Counted from the first letter of the stretch, positions 9,801-13,909 are shown. The stretch is 14,641 bases of DNA from Bordetella parapertussis (GCA_945878355.1 CAMCTC010000115.1:1-14641), one strand, 5' to 3'. Notes: generated by a model from the letters alone, not told the origin. A program made the numbers and translations.

Positions 9801-10267
9801 CACCCGCTCCTGCGCCTGCGCCTGCGCCTGCGCCTGCGCCTGCGCCAACGCAGATGCCAGGCATCGACGCCGCGGGCAGTGGCACAAGCAGCAGTGGGTC
9901 TAGCACGGATGGCGCCAACACGGCGGTGGTTGGCAGCAATGGGGTCAGCGTGGCCTTGATCGGACTGGCCAATGCGGCCCGCCAAGGCTTCGTGACCGTG
10001 GTCGTCCCGGCCGGCACCGCAACCTCAGGCAACGGCCTGGTGGTGCCGCTGCCAACGGAGATGCTTGCGGCTACGCCTGCTGCTCGAAGTGAAGTTCGGG
10101 TGACACAAGCCGATGGGCGGCCCATACCAAGCTGGATCCGCTACTCCGCCGAAGACCACTCACTGGTGGTGGGGGCGGTGCCCGACGGGGCTTACCCCTT
10201 GCGCCTGCTGGTCACCGTTGGCAACCAGCAAACAGTCTTGCAGATCTCGGAGGCCGCGACAAAGTGA
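2..10267 (+). CDS. Giant filamentous-adhesin-like exoprotein (MBG/YDG, PATR and octad repeats), 5'-truncated
   Basis: The frame is open from the first complete codon at 2 to TGA at 10265-10267, giving 3,421 visible residues. The GTG at 83 is internal, because the frame continues upstream with similar Gly/Ala/Thr/Ser-rich sequence; the true start, signal peptide and any haemagglutination-activity (TPS) domain lie off the left edge. Visible order by residue: beta-repeat stretch 1-270, MBG/YDG modules about 271-1840, PATR repeats about 1919-2171, octad array 2180-3081, Ig-like domain about 3085-3174, Pro-Ala/Thr-Ala linker 3194-3281, C-terminal domain about 3283-3421. I see no cysteine, no LPxTG anchor and no C-terminal beta-barrel. 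From family knowledge this fits a TpsA-type secreted adhesin; type I secretion is an alternative, although no RTX nonapeptides are seen. The exoprotein class is well supported; the export route is inferred and the function (adhesion, biofilm) is unproven. Confidence 0.9.
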   Translation, partial: NAAPTTSGFAGAGAITIQPGSTSFTSAVTANYTFANTLTGLTLGKVSNTAGITIGSTISVAGPISIYGGNIALNAALTATGTNTITLTSSGSITQTAALSATNLLLLGGNVALTNANNAVDTLAASGVGSLSYIDSNALALGTVGTTHGISASGAVSIGTKSLDLTVAQNLTTTDTTSSALTIDAGIDTVAGTSTGGNIIVSGSPTISVGSGGIAKLYTGGVSGSTGLTAWVGSASGRFRYYSDEAATNYTSALVSGLYGIYRERPATTVTVNTSTMTYGDTLPTLGSTTSLVNGDTASFDITARANSSTGNINYKSSAYAVTNTNLAALGYNVTGAAPGTLTVGQKTLTLSGFDAANKEYDRSTTATIGSAGTLSEVIFGDTVTVANTGATFSDKNVGTAKTVTLNGVAISATDAGNYTIATTATDTANITAKTLTLSASKTYDGTTNLTGFVTLGNLAGSETLTYSGATSGNAHVITSSKFINAITLANATDGSGGLASNYQLPTLNLANAPVTINAKALTSTASIGGILTETFSGITAATGASVSGTVSGGVAGDTLSLDTSALALNYNTAHVVGASTIAASGTAGFTIGASAANSVASDYSFIGPTIANASGTITAKALTATASITAVAKTYDGLLAASTSTLSGDLTGFVGSDVFTLNTSAVALNYSDAHVATASKTIAASGNATLGTLTSNGSGLTNGTAGNLVVSAVTDYVLSAQPTIASVAGTINAKALTATLSNTAVSKTYDGTTASAIVPTYSFSGLVTGDTTATLSNSGAAYDSAHVAGASKVTVSGLTISGITGSKGSASTDYVLSASTQDVTANITAATLTPTLSNTGVTKTYDGTTNAPTGFTPSFSYSGFVSGDTAASMSSTGSAYNSKDVGSANKVTVSGLAITGITGSRASMASDYALIATSKDVAAVVTAESLTLRAKNDARFFGQAETAAAAANYAGVGYSGFVNGETSSTAGLGGTLAIVRTGLTGDGSTDAAGSYVLTPAGVTAGNYAITHQAGAYTIVPAGQLLVKVTDAATTYGTAATYAVSSAQYMTGTTVTTLANPAAGNSVTLDGVTFTLAPVSAANGTGGFLKVGSYQLGGTVTSGNTTNFSNTLVVVGAQQVSAKPLTASASGVSKTYDGNTSMSGVTVGLTGKEAGDVVTVSGNGAFATKDASATANIHYSVSSLVLGSTDAGNYYLTGGSSFSGTDGQINAKTVTLSASKTYDGSTSLAGFVTLGPLVGSEKLSYTGATANDAHVTTSSKFINAIALANATDGSGGLASNYQLPTLDAAHAPVTISAKALTATLTNTGVSKTYDGTTAAPAGFTPTYTFTGYASGDSAAAVTNTGAAYDSAAVGTATKVTVSGLALGGITGTGATTDYALDASSKDVAASIAKAHLTVTANAANRLYGAANPALTATVSGFVNGETNASAAGFTGTGSATTTAVNTTTVGSAVITAGAGNLSAANYDFSTFTNGSLTINKAPLSVTASNASKTYDGVAYAGGNGVSYAGFVSGETASVLGGAVSYAGSSQGAVNTGSYVIAPSGLSSSNYTLSYANGALTVAAAPITAISGNLIGAVSKVYDGSSVATLASGNYLLSGFAGSDGATVTKTTGSYDSAAAGTGKTVTVSALTSADYLAGGGTNLANYSLPTSITGNVGTISKAALTVSANAAAKTYDAGAYIGGNGVNYAGFVNSETSAVLDGTLKFGGSSQGAVNAGSYTITPGGLSSGNYTLSYTDGALTVSPAKITAGLAGNVTKVYDGNTAATLASGNYLLSGFVGSEGATVTKSAGSYDNSNVGTGKTVTVGALTSTDYAANGSTLLSNYVLPTTVSGAVGSITQLASVSYIGAAGGNWSLASNWAGGAIPTLGNVATVVIPAGSGVVFDDANLASLTPTSAINNSGTLGFANSAALSFANTVSGPGMLSKAGAGTLSLSGANTYSGNTAVDGGTLAITGAGSLGGGNYAGAISLAAGTTLAYASSADQTISGTVSGAGSLSQAGGGTLTLSGANTYDGSTTISAGVLRAANSSALGSTVGGTTVASGAALELVGDIAIGAEALTISGTGVDQGGALRSASGTNTYAGVITLGASASIVTDAGSSLQLNATSGDAIVTALGKDLTVGGAGALQIDQPIAGAGSLTKLGIGTLTETSPPTYTGTTTINGGSIVVGNGLKVPSLTAPEVAALSDAQLVAMSTLQMGQLSNSQLAALTPAQMAVFSGPQLAALSTTQVGSLSPAQLMAFSANQLAALTPAQLAALSPLAASALTSAQKASLSQAQIDALPALLIGALTPAQISALTPGQIATLTASELAALSSAQIAALTASQLALLTGAQLAGLTPTQIAGLSSSQVGALSASQLGALSAGQIGGLSAATLGSLSNAQLAGLTSGQLAALSSNQLAALSPAQIGALSPAQIGGLSASQLASLTTGQIGGLTAPELGALSNAQLAGLTASQLAALSSNQLAALSPTQLGALSPAQIGGLSASQLASLTTGQIGGLTAPELGALSNAQLAGLTASQLAALSSSQLAALSAAQIGALSPAQIGGISATQLASLTTGQIGGLTAAELGALSNAQIAGLTASQLAALSSSQLAALSAAQIGALSATQIGGLSASQLAALTTAQFGGLTASELSALSNAQLAGLTTGQLTSLSATQLTGMTPAQIAALSTVQLGALLPAQLGTLSPTQIGGLSASQLASLTTGQIGGLTASELGALSNAQLAGLTTGQLAALSSSQLAALSAAQIGTLSPTQIGGFSASQLASLTTGQIGGLTAADLGALGNTQLAGLTTGQLTSLSATQLTGMTPAQIGALSTVQLGALSPAQLGTLSLTQIGGLSATQLASLNLGQIGGLTAAELGALSNTQLAGLTRGQLTSLSATQLTGTTPAQIAALSSAQLAALSPAQLGTLSPTQIGGLSATQLGWLSTGQIAGLSSTDLAALTGAQLTGLSSGQLAALSGSQLAALSAAQIGALSTAQLSGLTATQLGSLSSPQLSGLTPGQVASLSTVQVSALGATQLGGLSALQVAALTPSQVASLTTLSSMTAAQIAALSSAQLAALSVPQLASLSTDQIGAFSATQVKAFNPSQVAVMVDVRIDEVSTKAAGSTDRAPLVSGSTKPTTQVSVYDGTTLLGTAIADQNGSWSLQVGTALGTGSHNLTAVARIDQLSSAASSASIFKVAPPVEAPIVRIPVAPMTALAPAPALAPAPAPAPAPAPAPAPAPAPAPAPAPATATATATATATATATATAATAPAPAPAPAPAPAPAPAPEPAPAPAPAPAPAPAPAPTQMPGIDAAGSGTSSSGSSTDGANTAVVGSNGVSVALIGLANAARQGFVTVVVPAGTATSGNGLVVPLPTEMLAATPAARSEVRVTQADGRPIPSWIRYSAEDHSLVVGAVPDGAYPLRLLVTVGNQQTVLQISEAATK
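1304..1570 (+). repeat. Long intragenic duplication, copy 1 (89 residues)
   Basis: This YDG module has the same length as the segment at 3638-3904 and nearly the same protein sequence, including SSKFINAI, LANATDGSGGLASNYQLP and a closing AKALT. Within it, 1464-1512 (49 bp) is identical at base level to 3798-3846. Neighbouring YDG modules are far more divergent from it. Confidence 0.9.
3638..3904 (+). repeat. Long intragenic duplication, copy 2 (89 residues)
   Basis: This is the partner of 1304-1570, offset by 2,334 bp, with no insertion or deletion between the copies. Differences are scattered substitutions outside the 49-bp identical core (3798-3846). The arrangement points to a later segmental duplication or gene conversion among older YDG modules. 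Confidence 0.9.
4448..5527 (+). repeat. Two tandem copies of an MBG+YDG two-module unit
   Basis: Unit 1 runs from about 4448 to 4990 and unit 2 from about 4991 to 5527. Each begins with a KTYD module containing GGNGV.YAGFV and GSSQGAVN.GSY, followed by a KVYDG module containing ATLASGNYLLSGF and GTGKTVTV. The first KTYD codons are 543 bp apart (4475 and 5018); the second pair, KVYDG at 4736 and 5270, are 534 bp apart, so short indels separate the copies. The unit of duplication was therefore a module pair rather than a single module. Confidence 0.85.
5756..6514 (+). repeat. Three autotransporter-associated beta-strand (PATR) repeats
   Basis: The pattern G.GxLxKxGxGTLxLSGANTYxGxTxxxxGxL occurs at 5756-5860 and 5972-6076. 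A third, degenerate copy at 6401-6514 has TETSPPTYTG in place of LSGANTYSG. A linker with GNWSLASNW (about 5554-5580) precedes them. PATR repeats extend beta-helical passengers and occur in both autotransporters and two-partner exoproteins, so they do not by themselves decide the secretion route. Confidence 0.85.
6539..9244 (+). repeat. 112-copy 24-bp/8-residue tandem array, consensus Q-[LI]-[AG]-[AG]-L-[ST]-x-x
   Basis: Starting at the Glu codon at 6539, every eighth residue is Gln (rarely Glu, Asp, Thr or a hydrophobic residue), followed by Leu or Ile, two small residues, Leu, Ser/Thr and two variable positions. The register holds exactly: 20 octads to 7018, 8 to 7210, 70 to 8890 and 9 to 9106; then one 6-residue interruption (SSMTAA, 9107-9124) and 5 more octads to 9244. 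Total length 2,706 bp equals 112 x 24 plus 18. Composition is Ala, Leu, Ser, Gln, Gly and Thr with very few charges. S/T-x-x-Q/E is a classic helix-capping pattern, so short helices are plausible, unlike the beta-rich rest of the protein. I recall similar octads in other large bacterial surface proteins but cannot name a described family or function. Confidence 0.95.
7019..8890 (+). repeat. Higher-order repeat of the octad array: one divergent plus eight clear units of 192 or 240 bp
   Basis: Unit starts are 7019 (divergent), 7211, 7403, 7595, 7787, 8027, 8219, 8459 and 8699, ending at 8890. Each unit has a six-octad body with typical octads QIGGLSAS, QLASLTTG, QIGGLTAx, ELGALSNA and QLAGLTxx in positions 2 to 6. 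A two-octad tail (QLAALSSx, QLAALSxx) makes 192 bp; a four-octad tail (QLTSLSAT, QLTGMTPA, QIxALSxx, QLxALxPA) makes 240 bp. Tail order from 7211 is short, short, short, long, short, long, long, short. The long tails starting at 7931 and 8363 differ at only about three bases, which indicates recent duplication. Confidence 0.92.
9254..9523 (+). other. Ig-like beta-sandwich domain after the octad array
   Basis: About 90 residues run from VDVRIDEV through VSGSTKPTTQVSVYDG, GTAIADQNGSWSLQVG and GSHNLTAVARID to IFKV. The motifs VSG.t.P...V.vyDGt..lGta.aD.nG.Ws...G.aL..G.H..ta.A are characteristic of bacterial Ig-like domains (Big_13-like) found in giant adhesins. The domain separates the octad array from the proline-rich linker. 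Confidence 0.75.
9581..9846 (+). repeat. Ala-Pro / Ala-Thr low-complexity linker with a hexanucleotide microsatellite
   Basis: Almost every second codon is Ala, alternating with Pro (GCTCCT, GCACCA, GCGCCT units). In the centre it alternates with Thr, encoded by nine uninterrupted GCTACT copies at 9677-9730 and one more after an extra GCT. One Glu (PEP, near 9791) breaks the run. Ala-Pro runs form extended stiff linkers and often span the cell wall or lift a terminal domain. Because the unit length is a multiple of three, slippage would change linker length without shifting frame. Confidence 0.92.
9850..10264 (+). other. C-terminal domain of the giant protein
   Basis: About 138 residues follow the linker: a Gly/Ser-rich stretch, then ALIGLANAARQGFVTVVVPAG, VVPLP, EVRVTQADGRPIPSWIRY, LVVGAVPDGAYPLRLLV and a closing VLQISEAA. 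The DGRPIPSWIRY part resembles the putative-Ig/cadherin-like closing domains of giant Burkholderiales exoproteins. There is no membrane segment and no terminal aromatic residue of the kind that ends outer-membrane barrels. It could be a cap or release/retention element; that role is a guess. Confidence 0.55.
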
Positions 10268-10310
10268 CGGCAAGCCACCGGTCCGGGACCATGGTTGCAA
10301 CGCAAGCGCT

Positions 10311-10332
10311 CCGCGGGCCCGAGGGCCGGCGG
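10311..10332. terminator. GC-rich hairpin between convergent genes (candidate bidirectional terminator)
   Basis: The left arm 10311-10319 and right arm 10324-10332 pair over nine positions with a single central mismatch, around a CGAG loop. It sits between the adhesin stop (10267) and the SDR stop (10365), where both transcripts must end. There is no adjacent T-run on either strand, so it is not a textbook intrinsic terminator; it may be rho-assisted or merely a stable 3' end. Apart from this, I see nothing in the 97-bp gap. Confidence 0.4.
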
Positions 10333-10364
10333 CTCACGCGAATCACCTCCCGCAGGCCGACCAG

Positions 10365-11168
10365 TCAGTAGTGGATGCTGCGCGGTGCGCCGCCGCCCAC
10401 GGCGATCGCATCGCCGTTGATGGCTCGCGATTTGGGCGAGCACAGGAAGGCGACCACATGCGCCACCTCGCTGGCATCGACCAGGTGGTTGATCGAGTTG
10501 CCCGCAGCCATCTGCGCCTCGACCTTCGCTGCCGGGATGCCTTGGGCCTGCGCCCTGGCCGCGATCAGCGGTGCGCTGCGCTCGGTTCGCGTCAGCCCGG
10601 GGTGGACGACGGTGACGTTGATGCCCGAGGGCCCGAACTCGTCGGCCATGTTCTTGCTCAGCGCGGCGACCGCGACATTGCGGATGCTGCCCACCGTGTT
10701 GCCGGTCTGGCGCGCGGCCAGCCCGCTGATATTGACGATGCGGCCCCAGCCCTGGGCCCGCATGCCGCCGACCACTTCGCGCGCGCAGCGGATGTAGCCC
10801 ATCACCTTGGTGTCGAGTTCAGCGTGGAAAAAATCGCCGCTGATCTCACCAAGCTTGGGCGGTCCGCCAAAGCCCCCGGGCTCGGCCGCTGCGTTGACCA
10901 GGATGTCGATCGGCCCGCCGAGTTGACGCACCGCGTCGGCCACCGCCAGCCTGACCTGGTCGTCGCTGGTGCTGTCGGCGCTGACGCCGACCACCAGACG
11001 CCCGGTGTCGGCTGACAGCTGCGCTGCAGTTGCCGCCAGCGCCTCGGCGCCGCGCGCGAGCAGCGCCACGTCGACGCCCTCTTGCGCCAGCACCAAAGCG
11101 ATGGCCTTGCCGATGCCGCGGCTGCCGCCGGTCACGATGGCGCGCTTGCCTTTGAGTTGCAGGTCCAT
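10365..11168 (-). CDS. Short-chain dehydrogenase/reductase-like protein lacking YxxxK
   Basis: The protein has 267 residues, the usual SDR length. The Rossmann signature TGGSRGIG lies at 13-20, a VNAAA motif (NNAG equivalent) at 91-95, RIVNISG at 143-149 and VTVVHPG at 185-191. Where the family has Tyr-x-x-x-Lys, this protein reads RNVAV at 163-167, so Arg replaces Tyr and Val replaces Lys; the serine column is Ser148 or Gly149 depending on alignment. I recall similar RNxA versions in a divergent proteobacterial SDR subgroup. It probably still binds NAD(P), but a standard SDR mechanism looks impossible. The ATG at 11168 was chosen because MDLQLKGKRAIVTGG matches usual SDR N-termini; the in-frame ATG at 11222 would add 18 atypical residues. 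No strong ribosome site precedes either. It lies 63 bp downstream of the epoxide hydrolase and is probably cotranscribed with it. Confidence 0.85.
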   Translation of the reverse strand: MDLQLKGKRAIVTGGSRGIGKAIALVLAQEGVDVALLARGAEALAATAAQLSADTGRLVVGVSADSTSDDQVRLAVADAVRQLGGPIDILVNAAAEPGGFGGPPKLGEISGDFFHAELDTKVMGYIRCAREVVGGMRAQGWGRIVNISGLAARQTGNTVGSIRNVAVAALSKNMADEFGPSGINVTVVHPGLTRTERSAPLIAARAQAQGIPAAKVEAQMAAGNSINHLVDASEVAHVVAFLCSPKSRAINGDAIAVGGGAPRSIHY

Positions 11169-11231
11169 GAAGGTCTTTCGAGCTTGAAGTTGAAATCGAG
11201 GTCTGCGCCAAGCCAGACCCATGCTGCGCGA

Positions 11232-12380
11232 CTATCCGCGCAAAGTCCTGAAAAAGGCCCGCACGTCGGCGACAAACAGCTCGGGTTGCTCGAAGGCCGC
11301 GAAGTGGCCGCCTTTGGGCATCTCGGTCCAATGGCGGATGTCGCTGAAGTCCTTGCTCATCCAGGCCCGCACCGGCGCGACGATCTCCTTCGGGAACACC
11401 GCGACGCCGGTCGGGATCGTCACGACCCGGTTGGCGCGGCGCCCGCCAAAGCTCTCCCAGTACAGCCTTGCCGACGAGGTGGCGCTGGCGGTCACCCAAT
11501 ACAGCATCAGGTTGTCGAGCAGCTCGTCTCGGCCCAGGATGTTCTCGGGGTGGCCATTGCAATCGGTCCAGGCCCAGAACTTCTCGAGGATCCAGGCCGC
11601 CTGGCCTGCCGGCGAATCGGTCAGGCCGTAGCCCAAGGTCTGCGGCCGGGTGGCCTGCTGTTTGGAATAGCCCGAATCCCAGTCGGCGTAATGCTTGATG
11701 CCGGCCAGCGCCCGGGCCTCTTCGGGACTGGGCTCGCCGGCGGTCTGGGGCTTGGTGCCCATCGCCAGCGTGATGTGGATGCCGGCGCAGTGTTCTGGGT
11801 CCTGGGCGCCGAGCGAGCTTGTCACCGCCGAACCCCAGTCGCCGCCCTGGGCGCCGTAGCGCGCGTAGCCCAAGCGCTCCATCAGCGTGGCCCAGGCCTG
11901 CGCAATCCGGTCAACGCCCCAGCCGGTGGTCTTGGGCTTGCCCGAGAAGCCGAAACCCGGCAGCGATGGGCAGACCACGTGGAAGGCGTCGGCGGCATTG
12001 CCACCGTGGGCGGTGGGGTCGGTCAGCGGCGCGATGACCTTGTGAAACTCGACCACCGACCCGGGCCAACCGTGGGTGATCAGCAGTGGCATCGCCTGCG
12101 GGTGCGGCGATCGCACATGCATGAAGTGGATGTCCAGGCCGTCGATCGCGGTGTTGTACTGGTCAAACTGGTTGAGCCTGTGCTCGCGCGCACGCCAGTC
12201 GTAGTCCTCGGCCCAGTAGCGACAGATGTCCTGGATCCAGGCCAACGGCGCGCCCTGGCTCCAATCACTGACCGGTTCAGCCTCGGGCCAACGGGTGTTG
12301 CGCAAGCGAGCGCGCAAGTCGGCCAGCACGGCGTCGCTGACCTGGATGCGAAAGGGGTGGATCTCTTGGTTCATGTTCAT
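11232..12380 (-). CDS. Epoxide hydrolase, alpha/beta-hydrolase fold (EHN family)
   Basis: The 382-residue protein has an N-terminal EHN segment (about 6-115, with HPFRIQVSD and the RWPE motif) followed by the alpha/beta-hydrolase core. HGWPGS at 103-108 is the oxyanion-hole motif. Asp181 in GGDWGS is the nucleophile, Tyr238 and Tyr307 match the two ring-activating tyrosines, Glu332 in FPKE matches the acid of the microsomal-type enzymes, and His359 in GGHFAAFE is the base. All catalytic positions are therefore present. The expected reaction is hydrolysis of an epoxide to a vicinal diol through an ester intermediate; the substrate is unknown. AGAAGG lies four bases before the ATG at 12380; the in-frame ATG at 12374 (third residue) would have more comfortable spacing. 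There is no signal peptide, so it is probably cytoplasmic. It shares strand and probably transcript with the SDR downstream. Confidence 0.93.
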   Translation of the reverse strand: MNMNQEIHPFRIQVSDAVLADLRARLRNTRWPEAEPVSDWSQGAPLAWIQDICRYWAEDYDWRAREHRLNQFDQYNTAIDGLDIHFMHVRSPHPQAMPLLITHGWPGSVVEFHKVIAPLTDPTAHGGNAADAFHVVCPSLPGFGFSGKPKTTGWGVDRIAQAWATLMERLGYARYGAQGGDWGSAVTSSLGAQDPEHCAGIHITLAMGTKPQTAGEPSPEEARALAGIKHYADWDSGYSKQQATRPQTLGYGLTDSPAGQAAWILEKFWAWTDCNGHPENILGRDELLDNLMLYWVTASATSSARLYWESFGGRRANRVVTIPTGVAVFPKEIVAPVRAWMSKDFSDIRHWTEMPKGGHFAAFEQPELFVADVRAFFRTLRG

Positions 12381-12383
12381 TCA

Positions 12384-12390
12384 CCCTTCT
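12384..12390 (-). promoter_or_regulatory. Ribosome binding site of the epoxide hydrolase
   Basis: The - strand reads AGAAGGG here. Its AAGGG core is three bases from the ATG at 12380 and nine bases from the ATG at 12374, so translation may begin at the second Met. The difference is two residues. Confidence 0.5.
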
Positions 12391-12503
12391 GGGTTGCGTT
12401 GGCATTCAATGCGCAAAAACGGTATCCCGAGTCTCGCACGGGTCGGGCGGTCGATGCGTGGTTCGTCTCAGCAGCGCTGATCGGGCGACAGTGCAAGAAG
12501 AAC

Positions 12504-12532
12504 TTGCCCACCTTGGACGCCTTGGTTAAATT
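12504..12532 (+). promoter_or_regulatory. Possible sigma-70 promoter of the antitoxin-like gene
   Basis: TTGCCC at 12504-12509 and TAAATT at 12527-12532 are separated by 17 bp, each matching four of six consensus bases, and lie 26-54 bp before the ATG at 12558. They fall in the 177-bp divergent gap (12381-12557) between this gene and the epoxide hydrolase. I see no clear inverted-repeat operator in that gap. The match is weak. Confidence 0.25.
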
Positions 12533-12545
12533 CCCGGCCATATTT

Positions 12546-12551
12546 CGGAGG
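12546..12551 (+). promoter_or_regulatory. Ribosome binding site of the antitoxin-like gene
   Basis: CGGAGG ends six bases before the ATG at 12558. It is the best Shine-Dalgarno sequence in the window. It fixes that ATG as the start, even though the frame is open far upstream. Confidence 0.75.
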
Positions 12552-12557
12552 CAAGCC

Positions 12558-12857
12558 ATGAACAGTTCTCAAGCGCGGGCGGTGCAGAACTACCGGACCA
12601 GACTCAGCGAGCGCGGCTTGATCCGGTTTGAGGTGCTGGGGCTCGGCGTCGATCGCGAACTCATACGCTCACTCGCGCGACGTCTGGCCGAGGAAGGGCC
12701 TGAGGCCAGCGTGCTGCGCGCAGCGGTCAGCAAGACCATCACCGGCGCCCCGCCAACAAAGGGTGGCATCCTCAAGGCCCTGCGCCGCTCGCCGCTGGTT
12801 GGCGCCGACCTCAACCTCAGCCGTACCGCCGAGGCAGGACGCAAGGTCCGGACCTGA
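12558..12857 (+). CDS. Small antitoxin-like protein (partner of a PIN-domain toxin)
   Basis: The 99-residue basic protein begins MNSSQARAVQNYRTRLSERG, followed by LIRFEVLGLGVDRELIRSLARRLAEEG (about 21-47) and SKTITG...KGGILKALRRSPLVGADLNLSR (about 61-89). This layout, with a helical RxRL-RGL start, a D-R-E/D-L-I-R-x-L-A-R-R-L-A helix and the C-terminal LRRSPLVGADL motif, is one I recognise from small antitoxins encoded just upstream of PIN-domain toxins in proteobacteria; I cannot assign a gene symbol. Such proteins bind the toxin through the C-terminal part and the promoter DNA through the N-terminal part. The usual acidic ending (VDL) is replaced by VRT, which may mark damage at the junction. 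The intact toxin is missing downstream. The start is set by the GGAGG site. The gene lies on the opposite strand to its metabolic neighbours, as an inserted island. Confidence 0.65.
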   Translation: MNSSQARAVQNYRTRLSERGLIRFEVLGLGVDRELIRSLARRLAEEGPEASVLRAAVSKTITGAPPTKGGILKALRRSPLVGADLNLSRTAEAGRKVRT

Positions 12858-12973
12858 TCAACGCTGGCGCCGCAACTGCTGCGCTGGCTCACCAATGACC
12901 GGTCGTGACCGACAGCGAGCGAGACTTCGCCGACATCGGCACCGTCAACCCGCTGCGCGCCGGCAAGCGCTGA
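12858..12973 (+). pseudogene. Remnant of a PIN-domain (VapC/FitB-like) toxin
   Basis: Right after the antitoxin stop, frame 12858-12908 reads STLAPQLLRWLTNDRS then a stop. It resembles the segment of such toxins just after the first catalytic Asp region (PAPxVxxWL). Without a gap, another frame from 12899 to 12973 reads PVVTDSERDFADIGTVNPL and a short tail to TGA, which matches the conserved C-terminus of PIN toxins (VTRNxxDFAxxGVxLLNPW). The start codon, the first acidic residue and the central roughly 70-80 residues are absent. A large internal deletion with loss of the 5' end is inferred; the protein would be inactive. Identification rests on two short motif matches. The remaining 33 bp to 13006 hold nothing I can identify. 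Confidence 0.55.
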
Positions 12974-13006
12974 CGCTGGGGCTTCAACGACCGGCCTCAA
13001 ACGCTT

Positions 13007-13861
13007 TCAGTTCAGCGAGGCTTCGGCCACCGGGTCACCGGCGATGCGGCTGTGCCACATCACCCGCGGCTGGGTCATGTCCCAGGGCGTGGCACGGTGC
13101 AGCAAGCAGCGGTTGTCCCAGATCACCACGTCACCTGCCTCCCATGGGTGGTGGTAGACGCGCGGCGCCTGGCAGGCGAAGTCCACCAGTTCGTCGAGCA
13201 GACGCTCCGATTCAACCGGGTCCAGCCCCGGAATATTGTGCGCGTGGCGGCCGATCAGCAGCGACTTGCGGCCGGTCTCGGGGTGTGTCTTGACCAACGG
13301 ACGCAGCGGCACCGGGCCGGCGTGAAAACCGTAGCCGCTGTAAGCGCTGCCGGCCTCGGGCTGGTGGCCGAGCTTGGCCTGGCTGTAATGCAGCGAGTGG
13401 TGCGCGGCCAGGGCCTCGACCTTGGCGCGCAGCCCGTCGTCGAGCGCGTCATAGGCCGCGCGCATGTCGGCAAAGCCGGTCTGGCCGCCGGCAGCCGGCA
13501 CCACCTCGGCGCTGAACACCGCGCCCTTGGCCTGCACCGACATGTAGGTGCTGTCGGCATGCCAGCCCATGTTGCCTTTGAGGATCTTGACGACATCGTC
13601 GTTGTCGGCCTCGATGCGCAGCGTGCCGTCGGACCTGACGTTGCTGATCGCTGCCATGTCGAACTCAAGCGGCCCGAAGCGCCGGGCGAAGCTGATCTGC
13701 TCGTCGCGCGACAGGTGCTGACCAGGAAAGATCAGCAGCGCATGCTCGAGCCAGGCCTGGTGCAGTTCGCGCCAGCATTCGTCATCGACCGTGGCCAGGC
13801 GGATGCCTGTGACCACGGCGCCGAACGAGGCGTCTATCGGTGCGATGTTGAAGCTGGCCAT
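13007..13861 (-). CDS. TauD/TfdA-family Fe(II)/2-oxoglutarate-dependent dioxygenase
   Basis: The 284-residue protein has the full TauD-family length. His101 and Asp103 in GWHADSTY and His255 in LLHRATPW form the 2-His-1-carboxylate iron site. Arg266 in PRVMWHSRIAGD fits the 2-oxoglutarate carboxylate anchor. FPGQHLSRDEQISFARRFGPL (45-65) is the usual N-terminal motif and WEAGDVVIWDN precedes the last histidine. The reaction is oxygen-dependent hydroxylation of an organic substrate with decarboxylation of 2-oxoglutarate. The TauD sulfonate-binding Arg270 position is His270 here, and the His that TauD carries after FGxL is not seen, so taurine is unlikely. AGGA lies eight bases before the ATG (13870-13873). 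It follows the dehydrogenase by 48 bp on the same strand and is probably cotranscribed with it. Confidence 0.92.
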   Translation of the reverse strand: MASFNIAPIDASFGAVVTGIRLATVDDECWRELHQAWLEHALLIFPGQHLSRDEQISFARRFGPLEFDMAAISNVRSDGTLRIEADNDDVVKILKGNMGWHADSTYMSVQAKGAVFSAEVVPAAGGQTGFADMRAAYDALDDGLRAKVEALAAHHSLHYSQAKLGHQPEAGSAYSGYGFHAGPVPLRPLVKTHPETGRKSLLIGRHAHNIPGLDPVESERLLDELVDFACQAPRVYHHPWEAGDVVIWDNRCLLHRATPWDMTQPRVMWHSRIAGDPVAEASLN

Positions 13862-13909
13862 GGGTATTTTCCTAACGTATGAAATTCACGTCCATCACGA
13901 CAAATCAAC

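Noticed and set aside
9481..10125. Antisense Gly-Ala/Val-Ala repeat frames and a + strand poly-Leu frame over the linker
   Set aside because: They are other-frame readings of the Ala-Pro/Ala-Thr microsatellite with no independent evidence of coding.
2..10267. Classical type V autotransporter
   Set aside because: PATR repeats are present, but the last 140 residues show no beta-barrel strands or terminal aromatic residue.
11169..11222. Extended N-terminus of the SDR from the ATG at 11222
   Set aside because: The 18 extra residues (MGLAWRRPRFQLQARKTF) do not resemble SDR N-termini and no ribosome site precedes them; the ATG at 11168 fits the family.
11082..12557. Long + strand open frame antisense to the epoxide hydrolase, continuous with the antitoxin frame
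   Set aside because: The epoxide hydrolase on the other strand has all catalytic motifs, and the strong ribosome site sets the antitoxin start at 12558. The upstream part is chance openness in GC-rich DNA.
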